Origin: Haloarcula laminariae
Lineage (GTDB): Archaea > Halobacteriota > Halobacteria > Halobacteriales > Haloarculaceae
Direction of reading: 5' to 3'
Assembly (NCBI RefSeq): GCF_025457605.1
Contig: NZ_JAMZFY010000001.1
Coordinates: forward strand, 1,984,001-2,048,000
DNA: 64,000 nt
Part shown: piece by piece, positions 49,987 through 59,245 of the stretch
Layout of the letters: each line of letters begins with the position of its first letter
Numbering within the stretch: position 1 is the first letter of the stretch
Position numbers and translations under genes: made by a program
The notes under the pieces: model-generated
Told to the model about the DNA's origin: nothing
Databases searched by the model: none
What the model saw: the letters and a program-made list of their open reading frames with translations, nothing else

Positions 49987-52014
49987 TCATTCTAAATCGA
50001 TAGCTTTGCTCGCTGCATCCAGCGGATTCGTGTAGAAGATAAGTTCGAGTTGGTCGAGAAGCTCATCAGGTATCTTGGCGAAGTCGTCTTTATTTTTCGC
50101 AGGAAGAAGTACCTTCTTAGCACCAGAATCTGCTGCTAACTGTAGTTTATCGACGAGTGAGCTTACGGAGACGAGTTCACCCATGAGACTCATTGCGCCT
50201 AAGACGACAACTTGTGATCGGACTGGTCTATCAAGGATACCTGAAACGATGCCCACGAGAATGCCCACACTAGTCTCGCCACCTTCGCTGGCGTCAGATG
50301 GATTGAGGACCTGCATGTTGATGTCGTAGTCATCGAGTGTCTCGTCGCGCCGGAGTTCGCGCATATTCGCTTGGAGATAATCACACGCGGTCTCGAACGA
50401 GTCTTTCATCTTACTTCCAGGAGTCCCGGAGATGTTCGTTTTTCCAGAGCCGGGAAGGGCTTGTGTCTCTATGCGGAAGGGCGCGTGACGTCCTTCGCTT
50501 TCTCCAATAGTGTACACCGTTCCTGCTTTCTGTGTTCCAGGCGGGATCAGCGTCTCGTCAGCTTCCTCGGGTACACTGACGTAGATCTCTTCTCTGGTTT
50601 CTAAGTCCAAGTACGAGAACTCGACAGCTCGATACTCCATCCCGCCCATGCGTTTGAGCTGTTCTTTGACGCGCCGACGCCCCTCCATTGCAAATTCGAG
50701 GTATTCTCGGAGTTCGTCTTTGGTGTACTCGCCATGGGGGTGAAGCATCTTCAGGAGGCCTGAGACGGTTTTCCTGACTGCCTTTTCGTCGCGCTGGTTG
50801 AGATGGTCCCCGAAGGCGAATTCTTCGTTGATGGCATCACCATAGGATTCTTTTCGGAGTTCTCGGACGAATTCGGCGAAGTAGTCGACGATGAAGCCGA
50901 ACTGGTCGCCGAAGAATTCGGAACGCATCTTCGGCACTTCCCACCCCGGAAGGTAGTAGTGGAATCGGTCGATGAGTGCGAGGTCTTGCATCTCTTCGGG
51001 GAAGGGTTGAAAGAGATGGGAACTCTTGAGAACGCCTTCGACGTCAAGGTCGATGTTGCCGACGTAGACCATCGATGCTTGCGCGGTCAGCTCTTCGGTA
51101 CCGCGTGAGAAGCTCCCGCTCTCCATGTAGTCTTTGAGCATCTGGACAGCCTCGGAGTCAGTGAAGCGAAGACCCCCGACTTCGTCGAAAGCGACAACGT
51201 CCCATCGCCCGACCAAGCCGATTCGTCCAGTATTGAGGTTGAGAAAGAGCTTTGCGACAGTCGTCTTTCCGCCGGAGATGAGTATTGAGTGAGGGCTGAT
51301 CTCGCGGTAGAGGTAGCTTTTCCCGGTGCCACGGGGCCCGAGCTCGACGTAGTTATAATTGGATTCGACAAGCGGGATACAACGGGCGAGGAACAGCAGC
51401 TTTTCCCGGTCACTGAACGCGGTCGGGTCGTAGCCGACGCTCTGGAGGAGCAGATCCATCCATTCGTCGCGCGTGAACTCTCGCCGACGGTCTTTGAGTT
51501 GGTCTAAGTCGAGGTTGGATACCTGGATTGGTTTGAACGAATCAATGCCGAAGAGGCTTTTCGGGCCGTTAGCGTTGTCAGGGAGGTACTCTAAGTCGAT
51601 GATTGCCCACACACCGCCACCGAGGAGCTTCGGGTGTTTGCTGACGAGGTGCTCGCTGATTTCGACGTCATTGAGTCCGAGGTTGACGAACGAGCCGATG
51701 TACGCGTCCTGCTGTTCGTCGAGTTTGACGGTGACCTTATCGATGACACGGTAGCGCCCTCGCTCGCGGATTTCGCTCTTAACGAATTCGGCTTCATCAG
51801 GGCGAACGTAGTGTTTTGAGAGGATCTCTTTGACCTTGTCGAGACCCTCTTCTATAGACCCCTCATCATCGGTCGCGCAGTACTGGCCGACGAGATATTC
51901 GAGAACATAGGTCGGGACATTGACGCCGGATTTGATGTCCTGAACGAGGTCCTTCCGGACCACGCGCCCGGGAAAGACGTCGAGGGCTTTCTGGTCGACG
52001 TCCTCAGTTGTCAT
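49987..52014 (-). CDS. brxL: BrxL, Lon-like AAA+ protein of BREX
   Basis: 675 aa. The AAA+ part has Walker A GPRGTGKS (226-233) and Walker B VVAFDEVG (273-280). The C-terminal Lon-type domain (about 515-670) keeps a Ser-Lys dyad: Ser582 in EGGETSVGIL and Lys623 in SLVDKLQLAADSGAKKVLLP. BrxL is the defining effector-side gene of type 1 BREX, forming ring-shaped assemblies on DNA. It follows pglZ after about 120 bases on the same strand. Confidence 0.9.
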   Translation of the reverse strand: MTTEDVDQKALDVFPGRVVRKDLVQDIKSGVNVPTYVLEYLVGQYCATDDEGSIEEGLDKVKEILSKHYVRPDEAEFVKSEIRERGRYRVIDKVTVKLDEQQDAYIGSFVNLGLNDVEISEHLVSKHPKLLGGGVWAIIDLEYLPDNANGPKSLFGIDSFKPIQVSNLDLDQLKDRRREFTRDEWMDLLLQSVGYDPTAFSDREKLLFLARCIPLVESNYNYVELGPRGTGKSYLYREISPHSILISGGKTTVAKLFLNLNTGRIGLVGRWDVVAFDEVGGLRFTDSEAVQMLKDYMESGSFSRGTEELTAQASMVYVGNIDLDVEGVLKSSHLFQPFPEEMQDLALIDRFHYYLPGWEVPKMRSEFFGDQFGFIVDYFAEFVRELRKESYGDAINEEFAFGDHLNQRDEKAVRKTVSGLLKMLHPHGEYTKDELREYLEFAMEGRRRVKEQLKRMGGMEYRAVEFSYLDLETREEIYVSVPEEADETLIPPGTQKAGTVYTIGESEGRHAPFRIETQALPGSGKTNISGTPGSKMKDSFETACDYLQANMRELRRDETLDDYDINMQVLNPSDASEGGETSVGILVGIVSGILDRPVRSQVVVLGAMSLMGELVSVSSLVDKLQLAADSGAKKVLLPAKNKDDFAKIPDELLDQLELIFYTNPLDAASKAIDLE

Positions 52015-52135
52015 TGACTATCCGAAGTGTAGCCGGAGGCATATTGGTGTCGGTGATGAGAAGCGAGAGAGAGAGAGGCGGGTCTGGTAAGTCTCGGGAA
52101 CAGTGCTACACTTTCGGGAGATGCCGTTGTTTAAC

Positions 52136-54562
52136 CTATACGTCGAATCCCATATCGTCGTCACCGAAGAGGAGGTCAAGGGCGACTGTTTCTTTGGATA
52201 TTGTTTCTCGCGTGTCCAAGTCAATTACCTCGAACTGAACGGTGTTTTCGCCCGAAATCGCGCCCTGTTTGAGCCTGATACGAGTGCTGTTTGTTCCCGG
52301 ATTTATTTCTATCGTAGAGGGGTCTGCGACTTGCTCACCGTCAATATTGGCACGGATTTCTAACGTCGGGGATTTGTCGAACGAGACTTGTTCGCTTTTG
52401 GCTTCAACCTCGACGCTGATGATGGAGTTCGTAATCGGATCAGGAACTGTAACATCGTAGTTGATTGTGGCACTCTCTTCCAGCTCCCCTGTCGTTACCG
52501 TCAGGCACGGTACCAGCAGCTCTTGTAGCGATATCCCGCCGTGGAAGTACTGCATGTTCCCGCCTTGGGCTTTGAAACACGCGACGCTGCGTGGGAACAG
52601 GAGTTTGAGATCCGGCGCAGTGATGCCGAGTTCTGCGAGACCGTCTGAATCTACCTGGATATACTCGTCAGTATCCACGAGTGCGGTACCGCTGTCGATT
52701 GCAGCGAATCGGCGTTTCACGATGTTAGCGAGGTCCGGTGATTCGACTTTCAGTTCGTCAGTCAGTCTGTCGGTGAACAGGAAACCGTGGTCACTCGTGA
52801 TGACGAACTTCGTGTAGCCAGCTTGTTTCAACCGCTGCACGGTGCGTTCGACGTCGTCGACGTGCGATGCGACTTGACTGAACGCTGTCTCGGCATCGAG
52901 ACTCTCGCCAAGCTTGTCGATCGTTCCAGAGTAGATTACCCGTGGAACGGGATCCGACTCGGACAGCTCCTCAAGCGGGGTACTGTTTACCTCGTCCATG
53001 TCGACGACCTCGAAGCCGGCAGCACTGAGACGGTCAACGCGGTCAGATTTCCCGCTCATCTCCTCGCCACCACTGGTCACTACCAAGTCATCATCGTCGA
53101 GTGAGAGCCCGAGTTCGCCGGGGAGGTGGGCAGCCATGCCGACCTCTGTGATCGACGGCAGCGCAGCGCTGACAGCGTCGAGACTTTGCTCGAAGTCAGT
53201 TCGGTGCTCCAGGTTCTGCTTGATTGATTCCGCCAGTTCGTACCGCAGGCCGTCGCAGATGATGATTGCAGTGCCGTCATCAAGGTCCGCAAATTCCTCG
53301 TAGAAGGACGTTTGTGGAGTACCGAGCGTGGGATTGTCGCCGAGTGTTTCGGCGAGTGGTCGGTTCACGCTCTGGAGGAAGGACATGTAGTGTTTGGCGA
53401 CCCGGTCTTTCACGACGGTTTCCTGTGGATACGGCTCGGTGGTTTGGAGCGTCGCCTGGATGTAGCTTCGGTACGCAGCGTCGATTTGCCACCAGCCGTC
53501 GCTGTCAGTATACTCGGTAGCCAGGTCCTCAGAGGAGAGCGTCTTCGCGTTGTCGGCATCGATAGCCCCGATTTGCCTGAGCGTTTCGATAGCGAGGATG
53601 GGGACGGACCAGTCGACGAGATCCTCCTGACTCCAGAAGCTATCCTCACGACGTTTGACTGTCTGGTGGAGGTCGTTTGCGATGTCCGGGAGATCGACGT
53701 AGGTTCCTTCGGCAAGGCGCTCCATCACGAGCCGGATGAGGCCCCTATCGATACCCTTGAACGCAGTCGCATCCCAATGTGCTCGGCCAGAGTCGACGAC
53801 AGCCGCTGCGAGGTCATAGTCCTCTTCGATGGTTTGTGCGAGGCGGATGAACTCCGTCGGGGCGTACTTTTGCCACTCGTCACAGAATTTCGCCGCAGCG
53901 GTAGTATCGTCGGCGGCGAGTTCATCATACCGGCTTGTGGGCGCGCGGTTGGCAACCTCGCCGAAGAGGAGTTGCGTGGCTATCTCTTTGGGGTCGAGTC
54001 CAGCGTCGATACCGTACTCCTCTCGGAGGTGAGCATCCCACGCATCGTCCATCGCGTTGTCTTCGATTTGCTCGCGGTACAGTTCAGGCGCGGCGAGATA
54101 GGAGCGGAGCCAGTGGTCGGGATCTGGTCCGGCTGTTTCGAAGAGCACACAGAAGAAGGCCATACGACGATTCTTTGCGTTCTCTCCCCAATCCTCATAC
54201 GCGTCGGGGATTTCGTCCTCGTGCTCAACGAGGAACTGTGTCGCTGGTGTACCCTCGATATCTCGGTCGACGCGGTACTGCTTCCCGAGTGAGTGGACGT
54301 CACGGAACCATTCTGCATCGTTGCGGGATTCGGGGATGTAGAAAAGCCAGTTCTGGCCGTAGTTCGGGTCCTCATCCCGGAGTCGCTTCTTCAGCTTCAG
54401 GTAACTTCCGTCATACCGTGCGAGAGTGATATCGTCAAGTTCGGCTTCGACCTCGTCGAGGACACCTTTGTACTTCTCTTGTGAATCATACCAGACCCAC
54501 ACAGGATGCCGGTCGAACTTCTGTCGAAGTTCCGTGATAATGCTATCCGCGAGATCTCCCAT
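52136..54562 (-). CDS. pglZ: PglZ, alkaline-phosphatase-fold BREX protein
   Basis: 808 aa. The PglZ domain occupies about residues 410-660: TAIIICDGLRYELAESIKQN (metal-binding Asp), LPSITEVGMAAHLPGEL and KFVITSDHGFLFTD (Asp-His near residue 590). The N-terminal 400 residues are helical, as in BREX type 1 PglZ, and the C-terminal domain is beta-rich. It is needed for BREX immunity and its phosphodiesterase-type fold is conserved. GC content (62% in one line counted) is clearly above the neighbouring pglX body. Confidence 0.9.
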   Translation of the reverse strand: MGDLADSIITELRQKFDRHPVWVWYDSQEKYKGVLDEVEAELDDITLARYDGSYLKLKKRLRDEDPNYGQNWLFYIPESRNDAEWFRDVHSLGKQYRVDRDIEGTPATQFLVEHEDEIPDAYEDWGENAKNRRMAFFCVLFETAGPDPDHWLRSYLAAPELYREQIEDNAMDDAWDAHLREEYGIDAGLDPKEIATQLLFGEVANRAPTSRYDELAADDTTAAAKFCDEWQKYAPTEFIRLAQTIEEDYDLAAAVVDSGRAHWDATAFKGIDRGLIRLVMERLAEGTYVDLPDIANDLHQTVKRREDSFWSQEDLVDWSVPILAIETLRQIGAIDADNAKTLSSEDLATEYTDSDGWWQIDAAYRSYIQATLQTTEPYPQETVVKDRVAKHYMSFLQSVNRPLAETLGDNPTLGTPQTSFYEEFADLDDGTAIIICDGLRYELAESIKQNLEHRTDFEQSLDAVSAALPSITEVGMAAHLPGELGLSLDDDDLVVTSGGEEMSGKSDRVDRLSAAGFEVVDMDEVNSTPLEELSESDPVPRVIYSGTIDKLGESLDAETAFSQVASHVDDVERTVQRLKQAGYTKFVITSDHGFLFTDRLTDELKVESPDLANIVKRRFAAIDSGTALVDTDEYIQVDSDGLAELGITAPDLKLLFPRSVACFKAQGGNMQYFHGGISLQELLVPCLTVTTGELEESATINYDVTVPDPITNSIISVEVEAKSEQVSFDKSPTLEIRANIDGEQVADPSTIEINPGTNSTRIRLKQGAISGENTVQFEVIDLDTRETISKETVALDLLFGDDDMGFDV

Positions 54563-54603
54563 TGTAGGCTACATCCGGGTGGGGGATGATTGTTGTTTCG
54601 GGA

Positions 54604-54633
54604 ACCACTCTCGTTCAGTAACCGATGAGTGGT
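54604..54633. promoter_or_regulatory. Inverted repeat in the pglZ / TBP-like divergent promoter
   Basis: The arms accactc (54604-54610) and gagtggt (54627-54633) are perfect complements separated by 16 bases. They lie only a few bases before the ATG of the TBP-like gene at 54638, in the 66- to 75-base divergent region with pglZ. A dimeric operator is a reasonable reading. Confidence 0.45.
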
Positions 54634-54637
54634 AGAC

Positions 54638-55273
54638 ATGCAAAAGACTCAGGTCTTTACTCGGCAAACTATCGTCAACGTGACCGAGATAGACAGAACA
54701 GAACATCAGCTTAAGACTGATTCCGGCGTGGAATACTCACCCCACTCTATGATGCATAAAGCCATTGTACAAATGGATCCTACAAAACTAGAGATGCTTG
54801 ATAGATTTGAAGAGAAAGTTAATGGTTACAAATATACTCCTTCAGATTCTAATGTTCGAGTCATTATAACTGGTCGTGACTGGTCACAAAAGAGGCTTTT
54901 CGTATATGGCTGTACATCGTCAGAAGAAGCAGAAGGTTATATTAACGAGATTGTCAGTTCCGTTTGTGAGATAGGCCATGATGCTGAACTCATTGAGGGA
55001 CCAAAAATCACCAATATTGCTGTAAGTGGTGATTTAGGGACACCACTCCAACTAGAAGACCTCTCAGTTGATAACGGTGACAGCGTATTTGAGGTCGAAT
55101 ATGAGCCGGAACAATTTCCAGCCGCCATTGTTCGGGTAAAGGAAATTTCGGTGACCTTTATGTTATATTCTACAGGCAAGTTTGTGATTCAAGGACTTCG
55201 TCGGAGAGAAGATATTGAGCCCGCGATTCGTCGCATCCAACTATTCTTGGATAACTATGCGAATGAAGTATAG
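54638..55273 (+). CDS. Divergent TATA-binding protein (TBP-like) inside the BREX locus
   Basis: 211 aa from ATG 54638; a GTG at 54629 could add three residues. Residues 122-208 match the second TBP repeat: ITNIAVSGDLGTPLQLEDL, EYEPEQFPAAIVRVKEISVT, FMLYSTGKFVIQG and a REDIEPAIRRIQLFL helix. Residues 70-118 (NVRVIITG, RLFVYGCTSSEEAEGYINEI) align with the last part of the first repeat. The remainder is diverged, including an N-terminal insertion. Ordinary haloarchaeal TBP is about 186 aa. It is divergent from pglZ and convergent with pglX. It may act as a dedicated initiation factor or repressor for BREX. Confidence 0.75.
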   Translation: MQKTQVFTRQTIVNVTEIDRTEHQLKTDSGVEYSPHSMMHKAIVQMDPTKLEMLDRFEEKVNGYKYTPSDSNVRVIITGRDWSQKRLFVYGCTSSEEAEGYINEIVSSVCEIGHDAELIEGPKITNIAVSGDLGTPLQLEDLSVDNGDSVFEVEYEPEQFPAAIVRVKEISVTFMLYSTGKFVIQGLRRREDIEPAIRRIQLFLDNYANEV

Positions 55274-55322
55274 TTATAAGATATTCTACTAACCGAAACT
55301 CAATAATTTAATGATTCGTAAG

Positions 55323-58300
55323 TCAGCGTGAGTAACTTGACTTCAGTTTTGGGAGGCCAGTTTCTAGAACCTCATATTGGTCCCACTGTTTGATATTCTC
55401 CCAAATACCTTCATCGGCGTCAACTGAAACATTATCATCAATCATTTCATCAATTATCTCTCGGAACTCTTTCACGTCATTCAGACTCTCCTGAACAGAC
55501 TCTTTACGATTCAGAAGCTTCTTGTCTGGATTATCGCTGCTAGTCCGTTTTCTCAACGAATCGAGCTCATTTTTGAGTGAGTCTATATGCGGGTCAAGAT
55601 ACTGACCGCGAAGCTTGGGGAGCGTATTCGAGTCAATTTTATGATAATACACGAAGCAACTAAAAGCGCCATTAGGACTTTCGAGTTGCCAATAAATCGG
55701 AATCCGCTGGCCTCGGCGGCGATATTCTTTGCAATGGTGATATCTAAAGAATGATTCACGTAACCATTCCCCGACCGAGGTCCCTAGAATACCTTCTATG
55801 GAAGATTGGATAGATTGACTATCCATGAATAACGTATCAAGACAGTCCTGGATACAAGCATCAACGTTTTCGTCGGCATTCTCATCAAATGTGATTATAC
55901 CATCGTCAACACTTTCTATATCTTGATCAGTACTCCAATGACCAACAGCGGTGCCAAGACAATATGAGAGAATTCGACCAGCAGTTTTTTCCAGCCTATC
56001 CTGATCATATGTTTCCTCTGTATATCGACCTTCAGCGATAGTTATTGGTGAGATTTCTAGATCTTCTGCCGCCTCACGGAGGTCGGTAGGACTATCAGCT
56101 ATATCTGAAAGTAAACGCTGATATTCTTCTGAAGCAAGTTCTCTCTCAGGAATCTCATCGCTCGATAATTCCAAGCCAGTCTCATATTCTAGATTCGTTA
56201 TGATTGGATAATCAGCGAGGTTCTTCGGTAAATTTCTAGATAGGCGCTCTCGGTGCTCACTTGGAATTGAATATGCATCATAAATGAGTGGATCAATTAG
56301 TCCATGTATCAAACCAACTTCTGCATTTAATTTGTCCTCGTAATACAATAGTCCTTTCACACCCTCCTGAGTGCAATCGATGAACTTTTTCTGATCAAAC
56401 TCATCACTCGTTTCATCTAAGGATATTAATTTCTCTCGGGAGTCCATTGCGCGTTCAACAAGTCTTTCTACCTCAGCCTGTTGCTCTGGTTCGGGATTAA
56501 TTGGGAGACGTTTTATATCTCCGACCTCGAAATTCAGGGACGGATTGATTCCATTCAAAAGGAATCTAACTAAAGTGGAATTACCATATCCGAGTAAATA
56601 TTCATCACTGATTTCGGGAGAATATACAAAATGGGACTTATGATAAAAAATCATATTATCGGGTTTTGAGCGAGCTACTGCGTAATTGCCAAATCCTCGG
56701 AAGGAAACCCCTTTCCGGAAATAGTAGTCAGAGTTGCGAATATAGCTCCCATCGTATTCTTTCACTTCCTCCCCACTGTTTTTCCATAAGAGATAATCAC
56801 GCTGTGTATCATAATACGGTTGCGAGGAACCGCTTTTTTGATATGGAACGTAATTTCCACCTAATTCATCCTGATTAACTTCCCAATGCTTTCGCACGAA
56901 TCGATCATCATCTCCCGTAGCTAATCCTTGCTTTACTTCGACCGAGTCTTCAATTGCAGGATATTCAGAGAAAAGGTTAAGTATAGAATCACCGAACCAG
57001 TATAGAAATGGCTGTCGTCCAATTGATAGAAAATCGTTCGGATTGACAGTATATACATCCTCAGTCGTGTTATTCTCACGAAGTTGTGATGTCAGAGCAT
57101 TGAGCCCATCAATTTTTTTCTCGTGAGTGTCATATTTATCCTGTTCATGGGTCATCCTATAAAATCGGGAATTTTCAACATCTGTAGGATCACTATTCCG
57201 TAGGAGGAACGAGATGGTAAAAGGCCGATCTTTCATTGAGAAGCTATATCCTGATAGATGGGCCCCTTCTAAGAATTGATGATTTTGCAACAGAATTCGT
57301 CGTAACTTTCGGTAACTGTAGGAAAACATATAGTTCTCGGGCGTAACTAATGAAGCATACCCGTCAGATTTAGCAAATTCCCAAGACCGTTGGATGAATG
57401 CTGCGTATATATCTCGGGTTCCTGCATAGCCGTCTTTTATATATTGTTTGAGATTATCCCCCATTTTCCCACTACCCAAATAAGGCGGGTTAGCTACCAC
57501 AACATCATAATCACGAATAAGCACATCAAGAAGCTCCACTGATTTCGAAACTTCTTCAGCGAACATTTCGTCAACTGGATTATTCTCATTAAGAGCAGCA
57601 CGAGCAATTTCGCGGGTGTTCTCAAGCAAACGCTCTTTTACCGACTCCCATGATTCAGATTTTTCATCAGTAAAAGAGACTACAGATGATTGTTTCTCTA
57701 GCCCACCACTCTGTGTGAATTTTGATTGCCCCTCAGCCTTGAGATCATCACGATATTGCTCAATAATATCTTCTATGTGCTGTTCCACCCGAACAAGACT
57801 TCCCCACTCACGAATATGTTCGAAGCTAGTCCAGATCTGATCGAGGATCTCTTTTTCAAGCTCTGAGTCCGTTCGATCAAGAACCTCTTGTTTTTTTGTA
57901 CCGTTAATCAGTACTGCATCAGCAGACGTTATATTGATTTGTTCAATACTAACATCTGGAGATTTTGTTTTTGCTTTTAGATACAAGGATAGTGCGGCAA
58001 TTTGTGCTGCGCCTGAATCTATATCAACCCCATATAAGTTATTTCGGAGAATTTCTCGTGGAATATGTCTTTCAAGAACCTCACCCTCTTCAAGATACAT
58101 TTGGTAGAGAACATCGAAAGCATAGAACAGCATGTGACCGCTGCCACACGCAGGATCAAGAACAGTTATGTCTTCAACCGACTTTGTTTCCCGGTCAATT
58201 AGTGACTCTTCTACCGGAGCGAGATAGAAGCAGTTGTCTTCGTCGTCGATATTCGTCCGCTCGCCCTGCATTTCGAGCCAGGTGCGGCCGAGTGAGTTGT

Positions 58301-59054
58301 CGACCATCCACTCGACGATGTACCGGGGAGTGAACAATTGGGTCTTCGTTGCGATGTCTGTCCCGGCGATTTTGTAGTTCTCTTCGTCGACGCGGTCGTC
58401 GATGTCTTCGCGTTCTTCTTCGCCAAAGTACTGGTAGACCCATCCGAGAGCTTCGTCACTTTCCCACGCTCCGTCGTCTATTGCATCAAGATCGTCGAGA
58501 ATTTCTTCGCGGACCTGTGCGTCGAGGTCGATAGCGGTGTGTTCGGAATCCTCGAATATCATCCGGATTTCCGCACCGATCTCCTGGTAAGCGAGGTCGA
58601 GGGCTGCCCCGAAACCGTCGTCCGGGGCGTCGGTCAGCTCACCGGCAACCTCGGCGACGGTATGGTGCATGTACGAGCGGTTACCGTACTCTGCCCGTTC
58701 AGTGATGGTTTCCTCGACGAGGCCACGGACCTCGATGGTTTTCAGCGCGACGAACCGGTTGAGGTAGGTCTTCGTCGCTTCTCGGACATAGTTCGTAATC
58801 GAGCGTTCCAGGTCGCCCTCTGTGGATTCGAGTTCGCGTTCGACGGCGGCGTCTAGTTTCTTTCGCGTATGAAGCTCGTCAGCAGAGAGATGAGCGAGAT
58901 TATCGAGTGGGAGCTTCTTGTCCTCGTATATCCCGTACTTTTCGAGCTGTCGGCGGAGTTCGTTTTCGAGTGTTCGCCGTGAGCTGAGGATGGTGCTTCG
59001 AATCGTCGAGCGCTGGTCCGAGGAGAGGCCGGGTTGACCGTGTGCTGTTGACAT
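55323..59054 (-). CDS. pglX: PglX, BREX adenine-specific DNA methyltransferase
   Basis: 1243 aa, full length. Motif I LDPACGSGHML (about 298-308) binds S-adenosylmethionine. Motif IV NPPYLGSG (about 521-528) is the N6-adenine signature. The C-terminal half contains the target-recognition region. PglX marks host DNA and supplies BREX specificity. From about 58,200 downward the DNA is AT-rich (37-47% GC in lines I counted), while the first 285 codons are about 53%, so the gene looks chimeric. No frameshift is seen. Confidence 0.92.
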   Translation of the reverse strand: MSTAHGQPGLSSDQRSTIRSTILSSRRTLENELRRQLEKYGIYEDKKLPLDNLAHLSADELHTRKKLDAAVERELESTEGDLERSITNYVREATKTYLNRFVALKTIEVRGLVEETITERAEYGNRSYMHHTVAEVAGELTDAPDDGFGAALDLAYQEIGAEIRMIFEDSEHTAIDLDAQVREEILDDLDAIDDGAWESDEALGWVYQYFGEEEREDIDDRVDEENYKIAGTDIATKTQLFTPRYIVEWMVDNSLGRTWLEMQGERTNIDDEDNCFYLAPVEESLIDRETKSVEDITVLDPACGSGHMLFYAFDVLYQMYLEEGEVLERHIPREILRNNLYGVDIDSGAAQIAALSLYLKAKTKSPDVSIEQINITSADAVLINGTKKQEVLDRTDSELEKEILDQIWTSFEHIREWGSLVRVEQHIEDIIEQYRDDLKAEGQSKFTQSGGLEKQSSVVSFTDEKSESWESVKERLLENTREIARAALNENNPVDEMFAEEVSKSVELLDVLIRDYDVVVANPPYLGSGKMGDNLKQYIKDGYAGTRDIYAAFIQRSWEFAKSDGYASLVTPENYMFSYSYRKLRRILLQNHQFLEGAHLSGYSFSMKDRPFTISFLLRNSDPTDVENSRFYRMTHEQDKYDTHEKKIDGLNALTSQLRENNTTEDVYTVNPNDFLSIGRQPFLYWFGDSILNLFSEYPAIEDSVEVKQGLATGDDDRFVRKHWEVNQDELGGNYVPYQKSGSSQPYYDTQRDYLLWKNSGEEVKEYDGSYIRNSDYYFRKGVSFRGFGNYAVARSKPDNMIFYHKSHFVYSPEISDEYLLGYGNSTLVRFLLNGINPSLNFEVGDIKRLPINPEPEQQAEVERLVERAMDSREKLISLDETSDEFDQKKFIDCTQEGVKGLLYYEDKLNAEVGLIHGLIDPLIYDAYSIPSEHRERLSRNLPKNLADYPIITNLEYETGLELSSDEIPERELASEEYQRLLSDIADSPTDLREAAEDLEISPITIAEGRYTEETYDQDRLEKTAGRILSYCLGTAVGHWSTDQDIESVDDGIITFDENADENVDACIQDCLDTLFMDSQSIQSSIEGILGTSVGEWLRESFFRYHHCKEYRRRGQRIPIYWQLESPNGAFSCFVYYHKIDSNTLPKLRGQYLDPHIDSLKNELDSLRKRTSSDNPDKKLLNRKESVQESLNDVKEFREIIDEMIDDNVSVDADEGIWENIKQWDQYEVLETGLPKLKSSYSR

Positions 59055-59245
59055 TGATATTAGGAGTGTGTTCCGCGCCGCAGTACGGGCGGGACAGCTG
59101 AGGGCTGTACCGTGGTTCCCACCCGTGATGACATACCATCGGCAAGTAGTTGATGAGTCTTATACTTGTGGGGTCAGCGGGTCTGCTGGCTTGCGGTCGG
59201 GTGTCTCCGTAGCAGACTGACTAAAATCGAACTCGGCTGTCTGAA
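59055..59245. other. Gap between brxC and pglX with a possible promoter
   Basis: 191 bases. On the minus strand acaagtataagactc near 59156-59170 is a TATA-like element about 105 bases before the pglX ATG, so pglX could have its own promoter. No gene supported here. Confidence 0.4.
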
